In this document: in pieces, positions 44,329 through 53,051 of the stretch | Numbering within the stretch: the stretch's first letter is position 1 | Layout: each line of letters begins with the position of its first letter | Origin: CAYLHF01 sp964383365 | GTDB taxonomy: Bacteria; Bacteroidota; Rhodothermia; Rhodothermales; UBA10348 | NCBI GenBank assembly: GCA_964383365.1 | Contig: CAYLHF010000009.1 | Coordinates: 1-64,000, forward strand | Reading direction: 5' to 3' | DNA length: 64,000 bases | Made by a program: the position numbers and the translations under genes | The notes under the pieces: generated by a model | What the model was told of the DNA's origin: nothing | Databases searched by the model: none | The model's input: the letters and a program-made list of their open reading frames with translations, nothing else

Positions 44329-45543
44329 TCAGATAGATACGACCGTGGCGGCGAGAACGTCAGGATGAGAGCGAATTTCCTCTATGACTGCTTCCTTCCT
44401 GTCGCCGGTATAACGGATATAGGCGCATGCCGCCTGTCCTCCCTCAAATACGCGATTTTCCATCTCTTGAACATTCCAGTTTGCTCGCCGGATGGAATCC
44501 AGTACCGACGCTAGGACGCCCACTTTGTCCCTGTGCCGAACGGTAATCTGCAACGTAGCACCGGAATGAACGGCCATGTTGACGCAATTGGAGACGTCAC
44601 CGGTTGAATGATACTCCAACACTACGCGGGCTGCCTCGACGGCTATGGCCTCCTGGGCCTGAGCGGTCGAAGCACCGATATGATGGGTGAGATAAATCGA
44701 TTCCTCGGACGCTAACCTGTGTTCGAAAGCGCCTTCTTTGTACGCGGGTTCGTCCGAGAAAACATCCAGGGCGGCGCGAATACCTTTTGTTTCTATCGCC
44801 GCGCAGAGTGCGTGCTCATCGACGACGCCTGCACGCGTTGTGTTGATGAAATAGGCGCCTGGACGCATCGCATCAAAAAAATCCGTCCCTGCCAATCCGG
44901 CCGTCTCCGGTGCGGACGCAACATGTAGGGATACCGCATCCGAACGCGATGCCACCTCTACGGCTGAATTACACCGCTCCACACCCAGCGCAGCAGCGGT
45001 CGCATCATCGAGAGAACGACTCCATGCGATGACGTTCATATCGAAGGACTGGGCACGCCTGACGACAGCCCGTCCGATGTTTCCCAACCCGATTACCCCC
45101 AGCGTTCGGCCTTTGACTCCGCGTGCTCTCGCATACCCGGTCTTGTTCCATACACCCTGTCGTGCGTCGATCACGTTGTCCGGAATACGACGATCCAGTG
45201 AGAGCAACAGGCCCATAGCCAGTTCTGCTACCGCATCCGCATTTTTACCCGGGCAATTGGCTACGAATACGCCTTCAGCCGAAGACGTCGCTACGTCGAT
45301 ATTGTCATATCCCGCTCCGGCTCTCACGATCAATTCTAGTCCTTTTGAAGCCATAATCGCTTCTGCAGGTACTTTTGTAGATCGAACGATGAGAACTACA
45401 GGAGCATACCCGGCGATTCGCTCGACGAGCGAATCGCCCTTCAGCGACGGGTCCATCAACACACTGTGACCGGCGTCTTCAAATAACTTCACGCACGAGT
45501 CAGACAGCTTATCTGCAACGAGAATGCGCATCTGCTTTTTCAT
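44329..45543 (-). CDS. serA: D-3-phosphoglycerate dehydrogenase with ACT domain
   Basis: A 404-residue NAD-dependent enzyme, the first step of serine synthesis. The catalytic/Rossmann core has VRAGAGYDNIDV, LGVIGLGNIGRAVVRRA, NTTRAGVVDEHAL (substrate Arg), DVFSDEP (Glu of the Arg-Glu-His triad) and THHIGAST (His). A C-terminal ACT domain, about 330-404 (LQITVRHRDKVGVLASVLD), suggests feedback by serine. ATG 45543 is chosen; the open frame continues upstream into the DUF1015 gene end but has no similarity there. It lies 31 bp after DUF1015 and 20 bp before serC. Confidence 0.94.
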   Translation of the reverse strand: MKKQMRILVADKLSDSCVKLFEDAGHSVLMDPSLKGDSLVERIAGYAPVVLIVRSTKVPAEAIMASKGLELIVRAGAGYDNIDVATSSAEGVFVANCPGKNADAVAELAMGLLLSLDRRIPDNVIDARQGVWNKTGYARARGVKGRTLGVIGLGNIGRAVVRRAQSFDMNVIAWSRSLDDATAAALGVERCNSAVEVASRSDAVSLHVASAPETAGLAGTDFFDAMRPGAYFINTTRAGVVDEHALCAAIETKGIRAALDVFSDEPAYKEGAFEHRLASEESIYLTHHIGASTAQAQEAIAVEAARVVLEYHSTGDVSNCVNMAVHSGATLQITVRHRDKVGVLASVLDSIRRANWNVQEMENRVFEGGQAACAYIRYTGDRKEAVIEEIRSHPDVLAATVVSI

Positions 45544-45574
45544 ATCGATACCCGGAAGTTTACGCTTATTGACA

Positions 45575-46783
45575 TCAGAACGTATGGACCAGAAAACCAC
45601 TGCGTAATTTGGGTTCAAACCACGTGGATTTGGGAGGCATAAGCAAGCCGGCATCCGATACATCGACGAGTTCCTCGATACTCGTCGGGTACATCGATAT
45701 GGCCATTTCTGCCTCTCCGGAAGCGAGTAGCCGTTCGAGTTCTATCGTTCCTCTGATCCCTCCAACGAAATCAATATTCGAATCGGTCCGGGGGTCAGTG
45801 ATATGGAGAAGCGGTTCGAGAATATGCTCGGTCAGTCGACCTACGTCGAGCGTTGCCGTAATCGCATCGTTCTCGCTCTCTGGCAGGATCACCCGATACC
45901 ATCCATCACCAAAGGAAATGGCGATCTCGCCTTTCATCCGAGGATTTGCATCGGGGCTGGCAGATACCGCACATCGCTCGCTTAGCCCATCAAGCATCTG
46001 TTCCGGACTGATCGGAAGGCGCTTTATGATTCGGTTATACGGAAGAATTTTCATTTCCGCCATGGGGAAAAACACGGCCGGAAAATAATTGACTTCGTCG
46101 GACACTCCGGCGGAACCGGATAGCTCTTCTCGAGCCCTGCTCGCAGACTTACACCGGTGGTGTCCATCGGCGACGTAGAGTTTTTCAACTTTTTCGAACG
46201 CATCTGAAAGACTCGACGGGTTGGCAACTCGCCAGATCGAATGGCGCACGCCATCGTCTGTCTCCAGGTCATAGAGCATTTCAGATACCATCGTCTCCCG
46301 GGTAATTTCCTGGATGCGCGGTGACCCCCGATACGTCAGCATGATCGGTTCCGCGTGGGCCTTCTGGGAGATGATGTGCCTCGTCCGATCGTCTTCCTTT
46401 GAGATCCTCGTTTTTTCGTGTTTAAGGATGGTATTATCGTCGTAATCCGAGACCGAGGCACAACCAAATATTCCGGTTTGAGATCGCCCATTCATCACGA
46501 GCCGATACACATACAGGGCGGGTTCTTCTTCCACGACCGCATCAGCCGAATGGATGTAGGTCTGAAGAGCCTTGCTTCCCGTTTCGTACACCTCTTCAGC
46601 GTATTCACTCGTTTCGACAGGTAGGTCGATCTCCGGTCTGATCACGTGAAGAAAACTGTTGGGCTTCCCGGAGGCCATTTCCCTGGCCTCTTTCGTGTTG
46701 ATCACGTCATACGGAACGCACACGACGTCTGCGACCCGCTCAGGATGTGGCCTTACTGCAGAAAACGGATGTAAATCTGCCAT
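45575..46783 (-). CDS. DUF1015-family protein in the serine operon
   Basis: A 402-residue cytosolic protein of the DUF1015 family. Landmarks are the start ADLHPFSAVRP, VVCVPYDVINTKEA, ILKHEKTRISKEDDRTRHI, LYVADGHHRCKSA (Asp-Gly-His-His-Arg at 206-210) and the C-terminal LLMPPKSTWFEPKLRSGF. ATG 46783 is preferred over an upstream non-conserved extension; AGAAG precedes it. It is first in an operon with serA and serC, an association I recall from other genomes. The DGHHR motif resembles that of ParB/Srx-fold free serine kinases (SerK/SbnI), so a role with serine or phosphoserine is a reasonable but unproven inference. Confidence 0.9.
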   Translation of the reverse strand: MADLHPFSAVRPHPERVADVVCVPYDVINTKEAREMASGKPNSFLHVIRPEIDLPVETSEYAEEVYETGSKALQTYIHSADAVVEEEPALYVYRLVMNGRSQTGIFGCASVSDYDDNTILKHEKTRISKEDDRTRHIISQKAHAEPIMLTYRGSPRIQEITRETMVSEMLYDLETDDGVRHSIWRVANPSSLSDAFEKVEKLYVADGHHRCKSASRAREELSGSAGVSDEVNYFPAVFFPMAEMKILPYNRIIKRLPISPEQMLDGLSERCAVSASPDANPRMKGEIAISFGDGWYRVILPESENDAITATLDVGRLTEHILEPLLHITDPRTDSNIDFVGGIRGTIELERLLASGEAEMAISMYPTSIEELVDVSDAGLLMPPKSTWFEPKLRSGFLVHTF

Positions 46784-46947
46784 ATTCTTCTTTCGAAAGG
46801 GTCTGAGATTTCGACCGAGAAAATACACACAGGCTTTATTAGACTGGCTACACTTGCCGGCCTGAAATACGGAGTTAACAGAAAAGACACAGGAGTGAGC
46901 GGTGGAGTACCTGACGCACGCATCGTCCATACGCCAACTGACAGACG

Positions 46948-47976
46948 TCAGTCTCGTCCCACTCTGGACTGTTTGATAAACTCCAGGAACGAGGTACCGG
47001 AAGACATGACCCAGGTGGGTGTAAGCGAATAAAGCGGATCTGTATACGCATCATCGAGAGTGATGAACTGCACGCCCCTCCCGCTCAATTCCTTCAGGAT
47101 GATTCCCAGATAGTCGCGATTGATCCGATTGGCATGAAGCATCAGCACGTGATTGACGGGTCGTTGAAATAACTCCTTTCCGAGCGCGACCCAGTGCTCA
47201 TATGCGGCCAGTATGTGCTCCACATATTCCTGGCCTATGTCATACCGTGCGGCCCAGTCACTCGAATCTTCTGCTTGAACGTAACGCTCTTCGAAGCGCC
47301 AGTCGTCGGTGGTGATCGTGGCCCGGGCGTTGATAAGACCAAGCGAGTCCAATAACAACAGATGCGTATCTCGGGATCGCACCGTGCTTCCCTCTGCAAG
47401 CGATGGGAATCGAAAATATCTGGTGGGTTCTTTGCCCGAATGTATGGCCTGTCTTATAGACCGGGACGCGTCCAATATTTCCCTCCGGAATTCCTCAGGA
47501 GTGATGGTCTCTATATCAGGATGTCCTTCCGTGTGATTCCCGATTTGTGCTCCGTACGTTTCCCACATACGCAGAAGTTCGATCCCTTCAGCAGATTCAA
47601 CCTGTTTTCCAATCACGAAAACAGTGACTGGCACCCGATATCTGGTCAGCGCACTGGTGAGACTATCGATGACCAGCTTTCGATGCCATTGCGACGCAAA
47701 CTGCTCGATATGCATGACCGGAGCATCGTCGAGCGTGACTGCCACACGCAGGGTGTCTCTCGTGGACTTTTTGATGCCTTGCCGAGTTTGCGTCTGGACG
47801 ACCGTCTGGTGAGCGTGGATTGCGCGCTTCGGTAAGCTTTCCCGGGGCGTTATTCCCGGCAAGAACGCCATGCCCGGCAAGAGTAGGAACACCCATGTTC
47901 TGAACGACCCGAGAGAGACCAATGGACTGAATAACTGATGATTTTTGGTTCGCCTTGAAGCTACGAAGAAGACCAC
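46948..47976 (-). CDS. polysaccharide deacetylase (NodB-fold) family protein
   Basis: A 342-residue exported or membrane-anchored deacetylase. A hydrophobic segment (about 28-45, TWVFLLLPGMAFLPG) acts as signal or anchor. The NodB domain begins near residue 76 with VAVTLDDAP (variant of TFDDGP, metal and base Asp), NHTEGHPD (two metal-ligand His) and YFRFPSLAEG (the RxP motif). The end MLHANRINRDYLGIIL contains the motif-5 His. The family removes N- or O-acetyl groups from glycans such as peptidoglycan or chitin; the substrate here is unknown. The start is GTG. Confidence 0.88.
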   Translation of the reverse strand: MVFFVASRRTKNHQLFSPLVSLGSFRTWVFLLLPGMAFLPGITPRESLPKRAIHAHQTVVQTQTRQGIKKSTRDTLRVAVTLDDAPVMHIEQFASQWHRKLVIDSLTSALTRYRVPVTVFVIGKQVESAEGIELLRMWETYGAQIGNHTEGHPDIETITPEEFRREILDASRSIRQAIHSGKEPTRYFRFPSLAEGSTVRSRDTHLLLLDSLGLINARATITTDDWRFEERYVQAEDSSDWAARYDIGQEYVEHILAAYEHWVALGKELFQRPVNHVLMLHANRINRDYLGIILKELSGRGVQFITLDDAYTDPLYSLTPTWVMSSGTSFLEFIKQSRVGRD

Positions 47977-47994
47977 TTGTTTGGATTATTATCC

Positions 47995-48023
47995 TTGGTA
48001 TCGCCGGGCAATCGTCCTATATT
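47995..48023 (+). promoter_or_regulatory. promoter of tRNA-fMet
   Basis: TTGGTA (47995-48000), a 17-bp spacer and TATATT (48018-48023), 13 nt before the tRNA. The spacing is ideal for a housekeeping sigma. The -35 box overlaps the upstream region of the divergent deacetylase gene. Confidence 0.6.
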
Positions 48024-48036
48024 CGCTGCCCTACAT

Positions 48037-48112
<76 letters not shown>

Positions 48113-48115
48113 ATC

Positions 48116-48148
48116 ATGTGGCGCGTGATCATCGATCACGCGCCACAT
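48116..48148 (+). terminator. perfect 15-bp hairpin after tRNA-fMet
   Basis: ATGTGGCGCGTGATC, loop ATC, then the exact reverse complement. It starts 3 nt after the tRNA. No T-run follows, so it may act as a bidirectional or Rho-assisted terminator, or as a processing barrier; the patatin gene converges from the other side (stop at 48208). Confidence 0.65.
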
Positions 48149-48207
48149 CTGTATCTGGACAAATCGACGCAAGAATCAGCCTCGCTTCTTCTTTGTCAGC
48201 CTGACAT

Positions 48208-49419
48208 CTAACAGGGGGCAGTCCACCGCACATCCGGATCAAAAAACCGGGCTATTTTCTCGTGCTGGCGCCGCGCATCTCTGTATCCTATCTCCATCAA
48301 ACGACTGGAATACGCTGGCTCGAATAAGATCATGGAGAGCCAGTCTGGAGATTTGGTATCCTTCGAACCTAATCCGTGAGCAAGTAATTTCAACAGACCA
48401 ACCAGTTCCGTCTGAAATTCACCCGACAGTTTACCCAGGTCAGCACTCGGCCTGAGCACCAGTAAGTCTATGGGCCGCATACCCATCCTCTTCCGTTTCG
48501 GAATCGATTCCAGTAGTTTGTTTATCCGGCTCATGATCATCGCATCCTGATCAAGACGGTCGAGAAATATTGCATTCAACAAGAGACCGAATATTTGAGC
48601 CGCAGGCGGATAACCGAGTATTGCTGGTTCGGCGGCTTCCGCAGCAGTACGCCCATATCTTGTCGATATGGCCATTATTCGAGTGGCACCCAGGTGAACA
48701 GCGGGACTCAATGGTTCGGCCAGTCTGATACCACCATCGCCATACCAGACATCTCCGATCTGAATCGCTGGAAACAAAAAAGGAAGAGAAGACGAGGCCA
48801 TGACATGATCTACCGTCAACGGTCCTTGCACGCTGACACGATTGTTGCGCTCCCATCCATCAATTTGACTTCCGTCTATCCACGAAACCGTCTGCCCGGT
48901 CGCGTAATTGGTAGATACGAACGCACATGCATCCAGACGTCCGTTGGAAATATTCTTCTGAATGCCTGTCAAAACGCCATCTTCCGGCCGGAGCTTTTCC
49001 GAAAGATATTTTCTCAAAGGATGCGTCTTGACCAGACCATAGCGGGGAATGAGTTCGCCCGAATCGTCCGATCCGCTTTTGCGGACGGCGTTCCAGAGTA
49101 ATTGCAATCCTGTCGCCGCCTCATATACATCATCCGATGTCAGTTCCTCCCAACAGGCCACGAGTTGGGCGACCGTATCCGAGAAGGTGGTGGTATTATT
49201 GGCCAGGAATGCCGCGTTGATCGAACCGGCTGATACTCCTGTGATAACCGAGAAAAGGTGATCGTCGACTTGCTCGCCTATGTACTGCAAGACCCCCGCT
49301 TGATATGCAGCTCGCGCCCCGCCTCCGCTGAGGACCAGACCATAATGCGGGGCTGAACCCCGCGAGACGACTCGTTCCCGAATACGTTCTATAGAATTCC
49401 ACATGTCAGACGCAATCAC
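48208..49419 (-). CDS. patatin-like phospholipase (RssA/NTE type)
   Basis: A 403-residue serine lipid acyl hydrolase. The oxyanion loop LSGGGARAAYQAGVLQ is at 30-45, the nucleophile Ser63 in GVSAGSINAA and the catalytic Asp in VWYGDGGIRLAEP (about 230). No signal peptide is seen, so it is cytosolic or peripheral. The last ~120 residues (from FLDRLDQDAMIMSRINK) are the usual helical C-terminal region of bacterial patatins. The start is GTG, overlapping the S46 peptidase stop as GTGA (49416-49419), so both are probably translated together. Phospholipase A activity is inferred. Confidence 0.93.
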   Translation of the reverse strand: MIASDMWNSIERIRERVVSRGSAPHYGLVLSGGGARAAYQAGVLQYIGEQVDDHLFSVITGVSAGSINAAFLANNTTTFSDTVAQLVACWEELTSDDVYEAATGLQLLWNAVRKSGSDDSGELIPRYGLVKTHPLRKYLSEKLRPEDGVLTGIQKNISNGRLDACAFVSTNYATGQTVSWIDGSQIDGWERNNRVSVQGPLTVDHVMASSSLPFLFPAIQIGDVWYGDGGIRLAEPLSPAVHLGATRIMAISTRYGRTAAEAAEPAILGYPPAAQIFGLLLNAIFLDRLDQDAMIMSRINKLLESIPKRKRMGMRPIDLLVLRPSADLGKLSGEFQTELVGLLKLLAHGLGSKDTKSPDWLSMILFEPAYSSRLMEIGYRDARRQHEKIARFFDPDVRWTAPC

Positions 49420-51743
49420 GGTTTTTCAGAGCCTGATCCTGAGACGGGAGGAACCCGGTGACGTTCATTCCGGGCATCCGCCTGTCGATCGGCTTCGGAT
49501 TCCGTTTCAACGAACATCCCGGTCCTAATCTCCTCCACCAGACGATTACTGTCGTATATCGAATCCATGATCTCGAGAATTCCCCTCGAATCAACAGATA
49601 CGGTCCGGGCCGCATCGTCAGTATATAGAAATTGATTCGGAAGCGACTCGATATTTCCGTCAAAAACGAGACCGACCACTTCCAACGATCGATTTAACAG
49701 CGGAGAACCCGAATTTCCACCTGTGATATCGTTGGTCGATACGAGATTGAGTGGAACACCGAAGGAGACGCTTTTTGGAGGATGTATCCAACGTTCCGGT
49801 AACGCCCATTCCCGTCTGCCCGGATGCGAGTAGTGCTGATCCATCACCCCATAAATCGTTGTAAAGGCGGGGGCCAGCGTTCCATTATAGGTGTATCCTT
49901 TTATGATACCGTCGGCCAGTCGGGGAGAAAAAGTCGCATCAGGAGGATAGGCCTCCTCACTCACCGCAAACTGTGCTCTGGCAAGTCTCGCCTCGAACGA
50001 CTCCTCGCGGTTCTTGAAGTTACTCAGTTGTTGATCGAGCGTAAAATACAGAGGAGCCACCGAATTGATGAAGTCAACCGTGACGTCTCCGCTGACGAGG
50101 TAGTTTTCATCGAGCATCGCCATAAATTTTGCCGAGTCGGCCAGAGCGGTGTATGCAGAAATGGAATCGGAAACCGACTCGATGGTTCTCGGGCCCAGTA
50201 TATGTCGAATACTGGGATCGGAAGCTCCGAGAGCCTCCCTGAGATCACGAATTCTGGCATATATAATATCCCTTTCAAGCTCCCGCGGCCAGGATTCGAT
50301 CTGAGTTGCCTCCTTGCGAATGTCTGCCAGTTGATCAGCGGGAGCGCCCCGTTGCCGGAGCAGCGTATACACATATCCGTACATGGCCCGCGTCAGAATT
50401 CGCGAACTCAGGGCCGGGTTCAAAAAATGAAGAAACGCGCCTGCTTTCCTGGCCGAAGCCTTCTTCGATATCTGCAATCTGGCAATATCTTTGAGAACCG
50501 AGCCATACAGCGCCTGCAGAGAATCTGAGGAGGTTACCGCAGTCGACAGGGCAGTGAGGGCGGCCCGTCTTCTTTCAATCAATGTCCCCTCTTCCAGCCC
50601 GTTCAGCTGTCCAACCTGCGATTTCAGCGTATTCTGTATCGAGAAGTAGTCATTTCTTAAATCGAATGTCTCCGCTTCCTCGGGATGCGACTCGATGTAC
50701 TGCTTCAGTATGAATCCCCTGTCAGACAGAATTCGAATGCTCTGCGGAAGATCATATTCCCGGGTGTATTCCAGCTGTTCGACCGTATTCAGTCGGTCGG
50801 TAGAGCCCGGATTTCCGACCACGAAGACGGCCTCACCAGCCTGTGCGCCGTCCGAACTCCAGCTAAAATAGTCAGGGGTATGTAGCGGTTGACCATTTTC
50901 ATCATACGCGCGGAAGAAACTCAGGTCCAGATTGTATCTGGGGTACGTAAAATTGTCTTCATCCCCACCGAAAAACCCGATCTGAAGTTCAGGCGCAAAG
51001 ACCAATCGAATATCTGTATACCTTTTGTACGTGTACGCCGTGTACTTTCCTCCGTTATAGAGGGCGATAACCTGGACCTGCATCGTCGAATCGACCGCCT
51101 GTGCCGCCTCCTTCAGCCGATTTTCGATGACATCGGCGCGTTTCTGTCTTGCCTCCGCGCGTGGCCCGGCACCTGTAACTTCGGCTGCTGCTTTGTACAC
51201 CTCGACCGTAACGTCTTCAATTCCAATCAACTGCTCCACATAGAGATCCTTGACCTTACGCTCATCGGCAAGATTTACGGCAAGAAAACCGTTTTCCAGC
51301 AGATCCTCGCGCGGGCGCGAAACCTTTTTTTCGCTTTCCCGGGCACAGTGATGGTTACTCATGATCAGGCCGGTTCCAGACACAAAAGACGCTGAACAGT
51401 AGGTGGCAAATCGGAGTGCACCGAGTCTGGCATGACTGAACCATGCCGAATCCGGCGCAAAGCCGTATTCCGCACTGAAATAATCCAGCGGTGGATTATC
51501 GAATGTCCACATCTTTCCACCGTCGAATCTTCCGGGTGAGACCGCTTTGTCGACCCGCCGATCGGTCTTCTCAACGACTGCTTCCGTTTGCTCATCAGAC
51601 ACCTCACCGACGGTCCGGTTATCAATCCGGGGTCGGGAGGTAACTTCAGCAACCTGTTTTGGAGTGGCGCAGGCCCCCAGAAAAATCAATTGAATGACGG
51701 AAAGGGAAAGTAGTACTGATTTACGGTCGACTAAGACGTGCAT
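49416..51743 (-). CDS. S46-family dipeptidyl-peptidase lipoprotein (DPP7/DPP11 family)
   Basis: A 775-residue exported serine peptidase that removes dipeptides from the N terminus of oligopeptides. The lipobox FLGAC gives lipidated Cys25. The chymotrypsin-like double barrel carries the His in MSNHHCA (131-132) and Ser in TGGNSGSPLL near residue 680; a helical domain is inserted between about 300 and 590. The residue that sets P1 preference follows the Ser in GLVFDGN: Gly there is seen in DPP7-like enzymes (hydrophobic P1), whereas DPP11 has Arg. Membrane or surface attachment differs from the soluble Porphyromonas enzymes. It is coupled to the patatin gene. Confidence 0.93.
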   Translation of the reverse strand: MHVLVDRKSVLLSLSVIQLIFLGACATPKQVAEVTSRPRIDNRTVGEVSDEQTEAVVEKTDRRVDKAVSPGRFDGGKMWTFDNPPLDYFSAEYGFAPDSAWFSHARLGALRFATYCSASFVSGTGLIMSNHHCARESEKKVSRPREDLLENGFLAVNLADERKVKDLYVEQLIGIEDVTVEVYKAAAEVTGAGPRAEARQKRADVIENRLKEAAQAVDSTMQVQVIALYNGGKYTAYTYKRYTDIRLVFAPELQIGFFGGDEDNFTYPRYNLDLSFFRAYDENGQPLHTPDYFSWSSDGAQAGEAVFVVGNPGSTDRLNTVEQLEYTREYDLPQSIRILSDRGFILKQYIESHPEEAETFDLRNDYFSIQNTLKSQVGQLNGLEEGTLIERRRAALTALSTAVTSSDSLQALYGSVLKDIARLQISKKASARKAGAFLHFLNPALSSRILTRAMYGYVYTLLRQRGAPADQLADIRKEATQIESWPRELERDIIYARIRDLREALGASDPSIRHILGPRTIESVSDSISAYTALADSAKFMAMLDENYLVSGDVTVDFINSVAPLYFTLDQQLSNFKNREESFEARLARAQFAVSEEAYPPDATFSPRLADGIIKGYTYNGTLAPAFTTIYGVMDQHYSHPGRREWALPERWIHPPKSVSFGVPLNLVSTNDITGGNSGSPLLNRSLEVVGLVFDGNIESLPNQFLYTDDAARTVSVDSRGILEIMDSIYDSNRLVEEIRTGMFVETESEADRQADARNERHRVPPVSGSGSEKP

Positions 51744-51826
51744 ACGATTATTGAATGACCACGGCGGGTCTGTTAACGCTACTTCGAACTGATCCTATAG
51801 TATGGCTCTGCCGGTTAAACGACGAC

Positions 51827-51855
51827 TTGCTGCTCTGTTCCTAATCAATTATGGT
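51827..51855 (+). promoter_or_regulatory. possible promoter of tRNA-Leu
   Basis: TTGCTG (51827-51832), 17 bp, TATGGT (51850-51855), giving a leader of about 50 nt before the tRNA. Spacing is right but the -10 is weak. Confidence 0.3.
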
Positions 51856-51910
51856 ATTAACTGGTCGGGCGGAACAGAGTCGAGTCGCCGGAATATCAGC
51901 CGCCTTGCCA

Positions 51911-51994
51911 GCGAGAGTGGCGGAATTGGCAGACGCGCCAGACTTAGGATCTGGTGGGGTAACACCCGTGGGGGTTCGAGTCCCCCCTTTCGCA
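51911..51994 (+). tRNA. tRNA-Leu (anticodon TAG)
   Basis: An 84-nt class II tRNA with acceptor GCGAGAG/CTTTCGC, D arm GGCGGAATTGGCAGACGC, anticodon stem-loop CCAGA-CTTAGGA-TCTGG (TAG, reads CTA and perhaps other CTN codons), a variable arm TGGGGTAACACCCG, T arm GGGGG-TTCGAGT-CCCCC and discriminator A. CCA is not encoded (CAG follows), so it must be added enzymatically. It is flanked by a divergent S46 peptidase gene and a downstream hairpin. Confidence 0.96.
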
Positions 51995-52024
51995 CAGCGG
52001 ATCGGTAAATCTGATCCAAACCAG

Positions 52025-52057
52025 ATGAGGGCCGGGAGCGACGCTCTCGGCCCTCAT
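52025..52057. terminator. 15-bp hairpin between tRNA-Leu and porD
   Basis: ATGAGGGCCGGGAGC, loop GAC, GCTCTCGGCCCTCAT: 15 pairs with a single G-T wobble. It lies 30 nt after tRNA-Leu and 13 bp from the convergent porD stop, so it probably ends transcription from both sides. Only a short T-poor tail follows. Confidence 0.65.
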
Positions 52058-52070
52058 TAATTCAAGGCCG

Positions 52071-52964
52071 TCATTGCAGCATGGAAGAATACGTGGAAAG
52101 ATGCGATGGATCTATTCTGGCCAGCTTGTCATAGGCCTGACTGGCGACAGACGACCCTTCGAATACCGCCGTTAATTCCTGATATTTTGCCGCAAAAAAC
52201 TGATCCAGATAATACGAACGCGACACATCGGTGTAGAGACCCTCAAGCCGCTCTACAATACTCAGCACCTCCCGCCGGGCCCGGTCTGCATCGTCAACGA
52301 ACAGGTCCAGAGCCCCGAGATGGTAATCGTAATACACCTTGCGCAAGTCCCTGAATCGAGGATCCAGCACCTGTGCGATTAATTCTCCACGACTCTGATC
52401 TCCACTCAGTTGCGCCCAACCAACCGCTCCGGCAGACTGAGCGATCTCCGCAATTCGACGAGCTCTTTCGAAATACGTTGATCCTCCCATTTCGGAAAAC
52501 GAATCATAATCGTATCCGAGCATCACATTTGCATAGAAATCGAGAACGGACGTAATCGAATTGAAGCGATCTGTGTTGTAGACGAGAGGGGTACCCCGGG
52601 AATAGTCGAATATCCAATTTTCGTCGTTGAATTGAACAACGGTCGTCTGTTGCGCAGAAGAATAGATCGGACGACGACTCGCCAACACCATTCTGGCCCT
52701 GAATCTTGTCAGCGTCACCGCCTCTGTGAGCATGATCTGCATGTTGCATTCGATCCGCTCGAAATCCTCATACGTGTCATCGGTCCAGCGACGTTGATTG
52801 ATGTATTCACGGACGTTTTCCCTCAACTCGTCCATGAACGTGTAGTCATTTCCCTGAAGATTATTGTAATTGACCGAGACGGAGCAATTGAACTCCTGTG
52901 CAGTCGCGGGTACACAATATGCTGCACCCAGGAGGAGAATGAACGAAATGAGTTTTCTGGACAT
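52071..52964 (-). CDS. porD: DUF4835 protein, type IX secretion-associated PorD family
   Basis: A 297-residue exported protein: signal peptide MSRKLISFILLLGAAYCVPATA, then QEFNCSVSVNYNNLQGNDYTF, the characteristic DUF4835 start (mature proteins begin ELNC/EFNC and build a 'V...N...IQG.d' strand). The downstream YINQRRWTDDTYEDFERIECN, NYDRGTPLV-like FDYSRGTPLVYN, MLGYDYDSFS and ATSTY-like region fit the family throughout, as does the C-terminal PSHLSTYSSMLQ. NCBI-style annotation names it type IX secretion protein PorD; its exact function is not settled. No other T9SS gene is in the window. It is divergent from a barrel gene. Confidence 0.88.
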   Translation of the reverse strand: MSRKLISFILLLGAAYCVPATAQEFNCSVSVNYNNLQGNDYTFMDELRENVREYINQRRWTDDTYEDFERIECNMQIMLTEAVTLTRFRARMVLASRRPIYSSAQQTTVVQFNDENWIFDYSRGTPLVYNTDRFNSITSVLDFYANVMLGYDYDSFSEMGGSTYFERARRIAEIAQSAGAVGWAQLSGDQSRGELIAQVLDPRFRDLRKVYYDYHLGALDLFVDDADRARREVLSIVERLEGLYTDVSRSYYLDQFFAAKYQELTAVFEGSSVASQAYDKLARIDPSHLSTYSSMLQ

Positions 52965-53051
52965 AGGTAATCTATTCGATGAAAACGCTGGCCTGTGTAG
53001 ATGTACCGGTCTTCCCGGTTACAGTTTCCGAGGCGTCGACTCTATCCGTTC

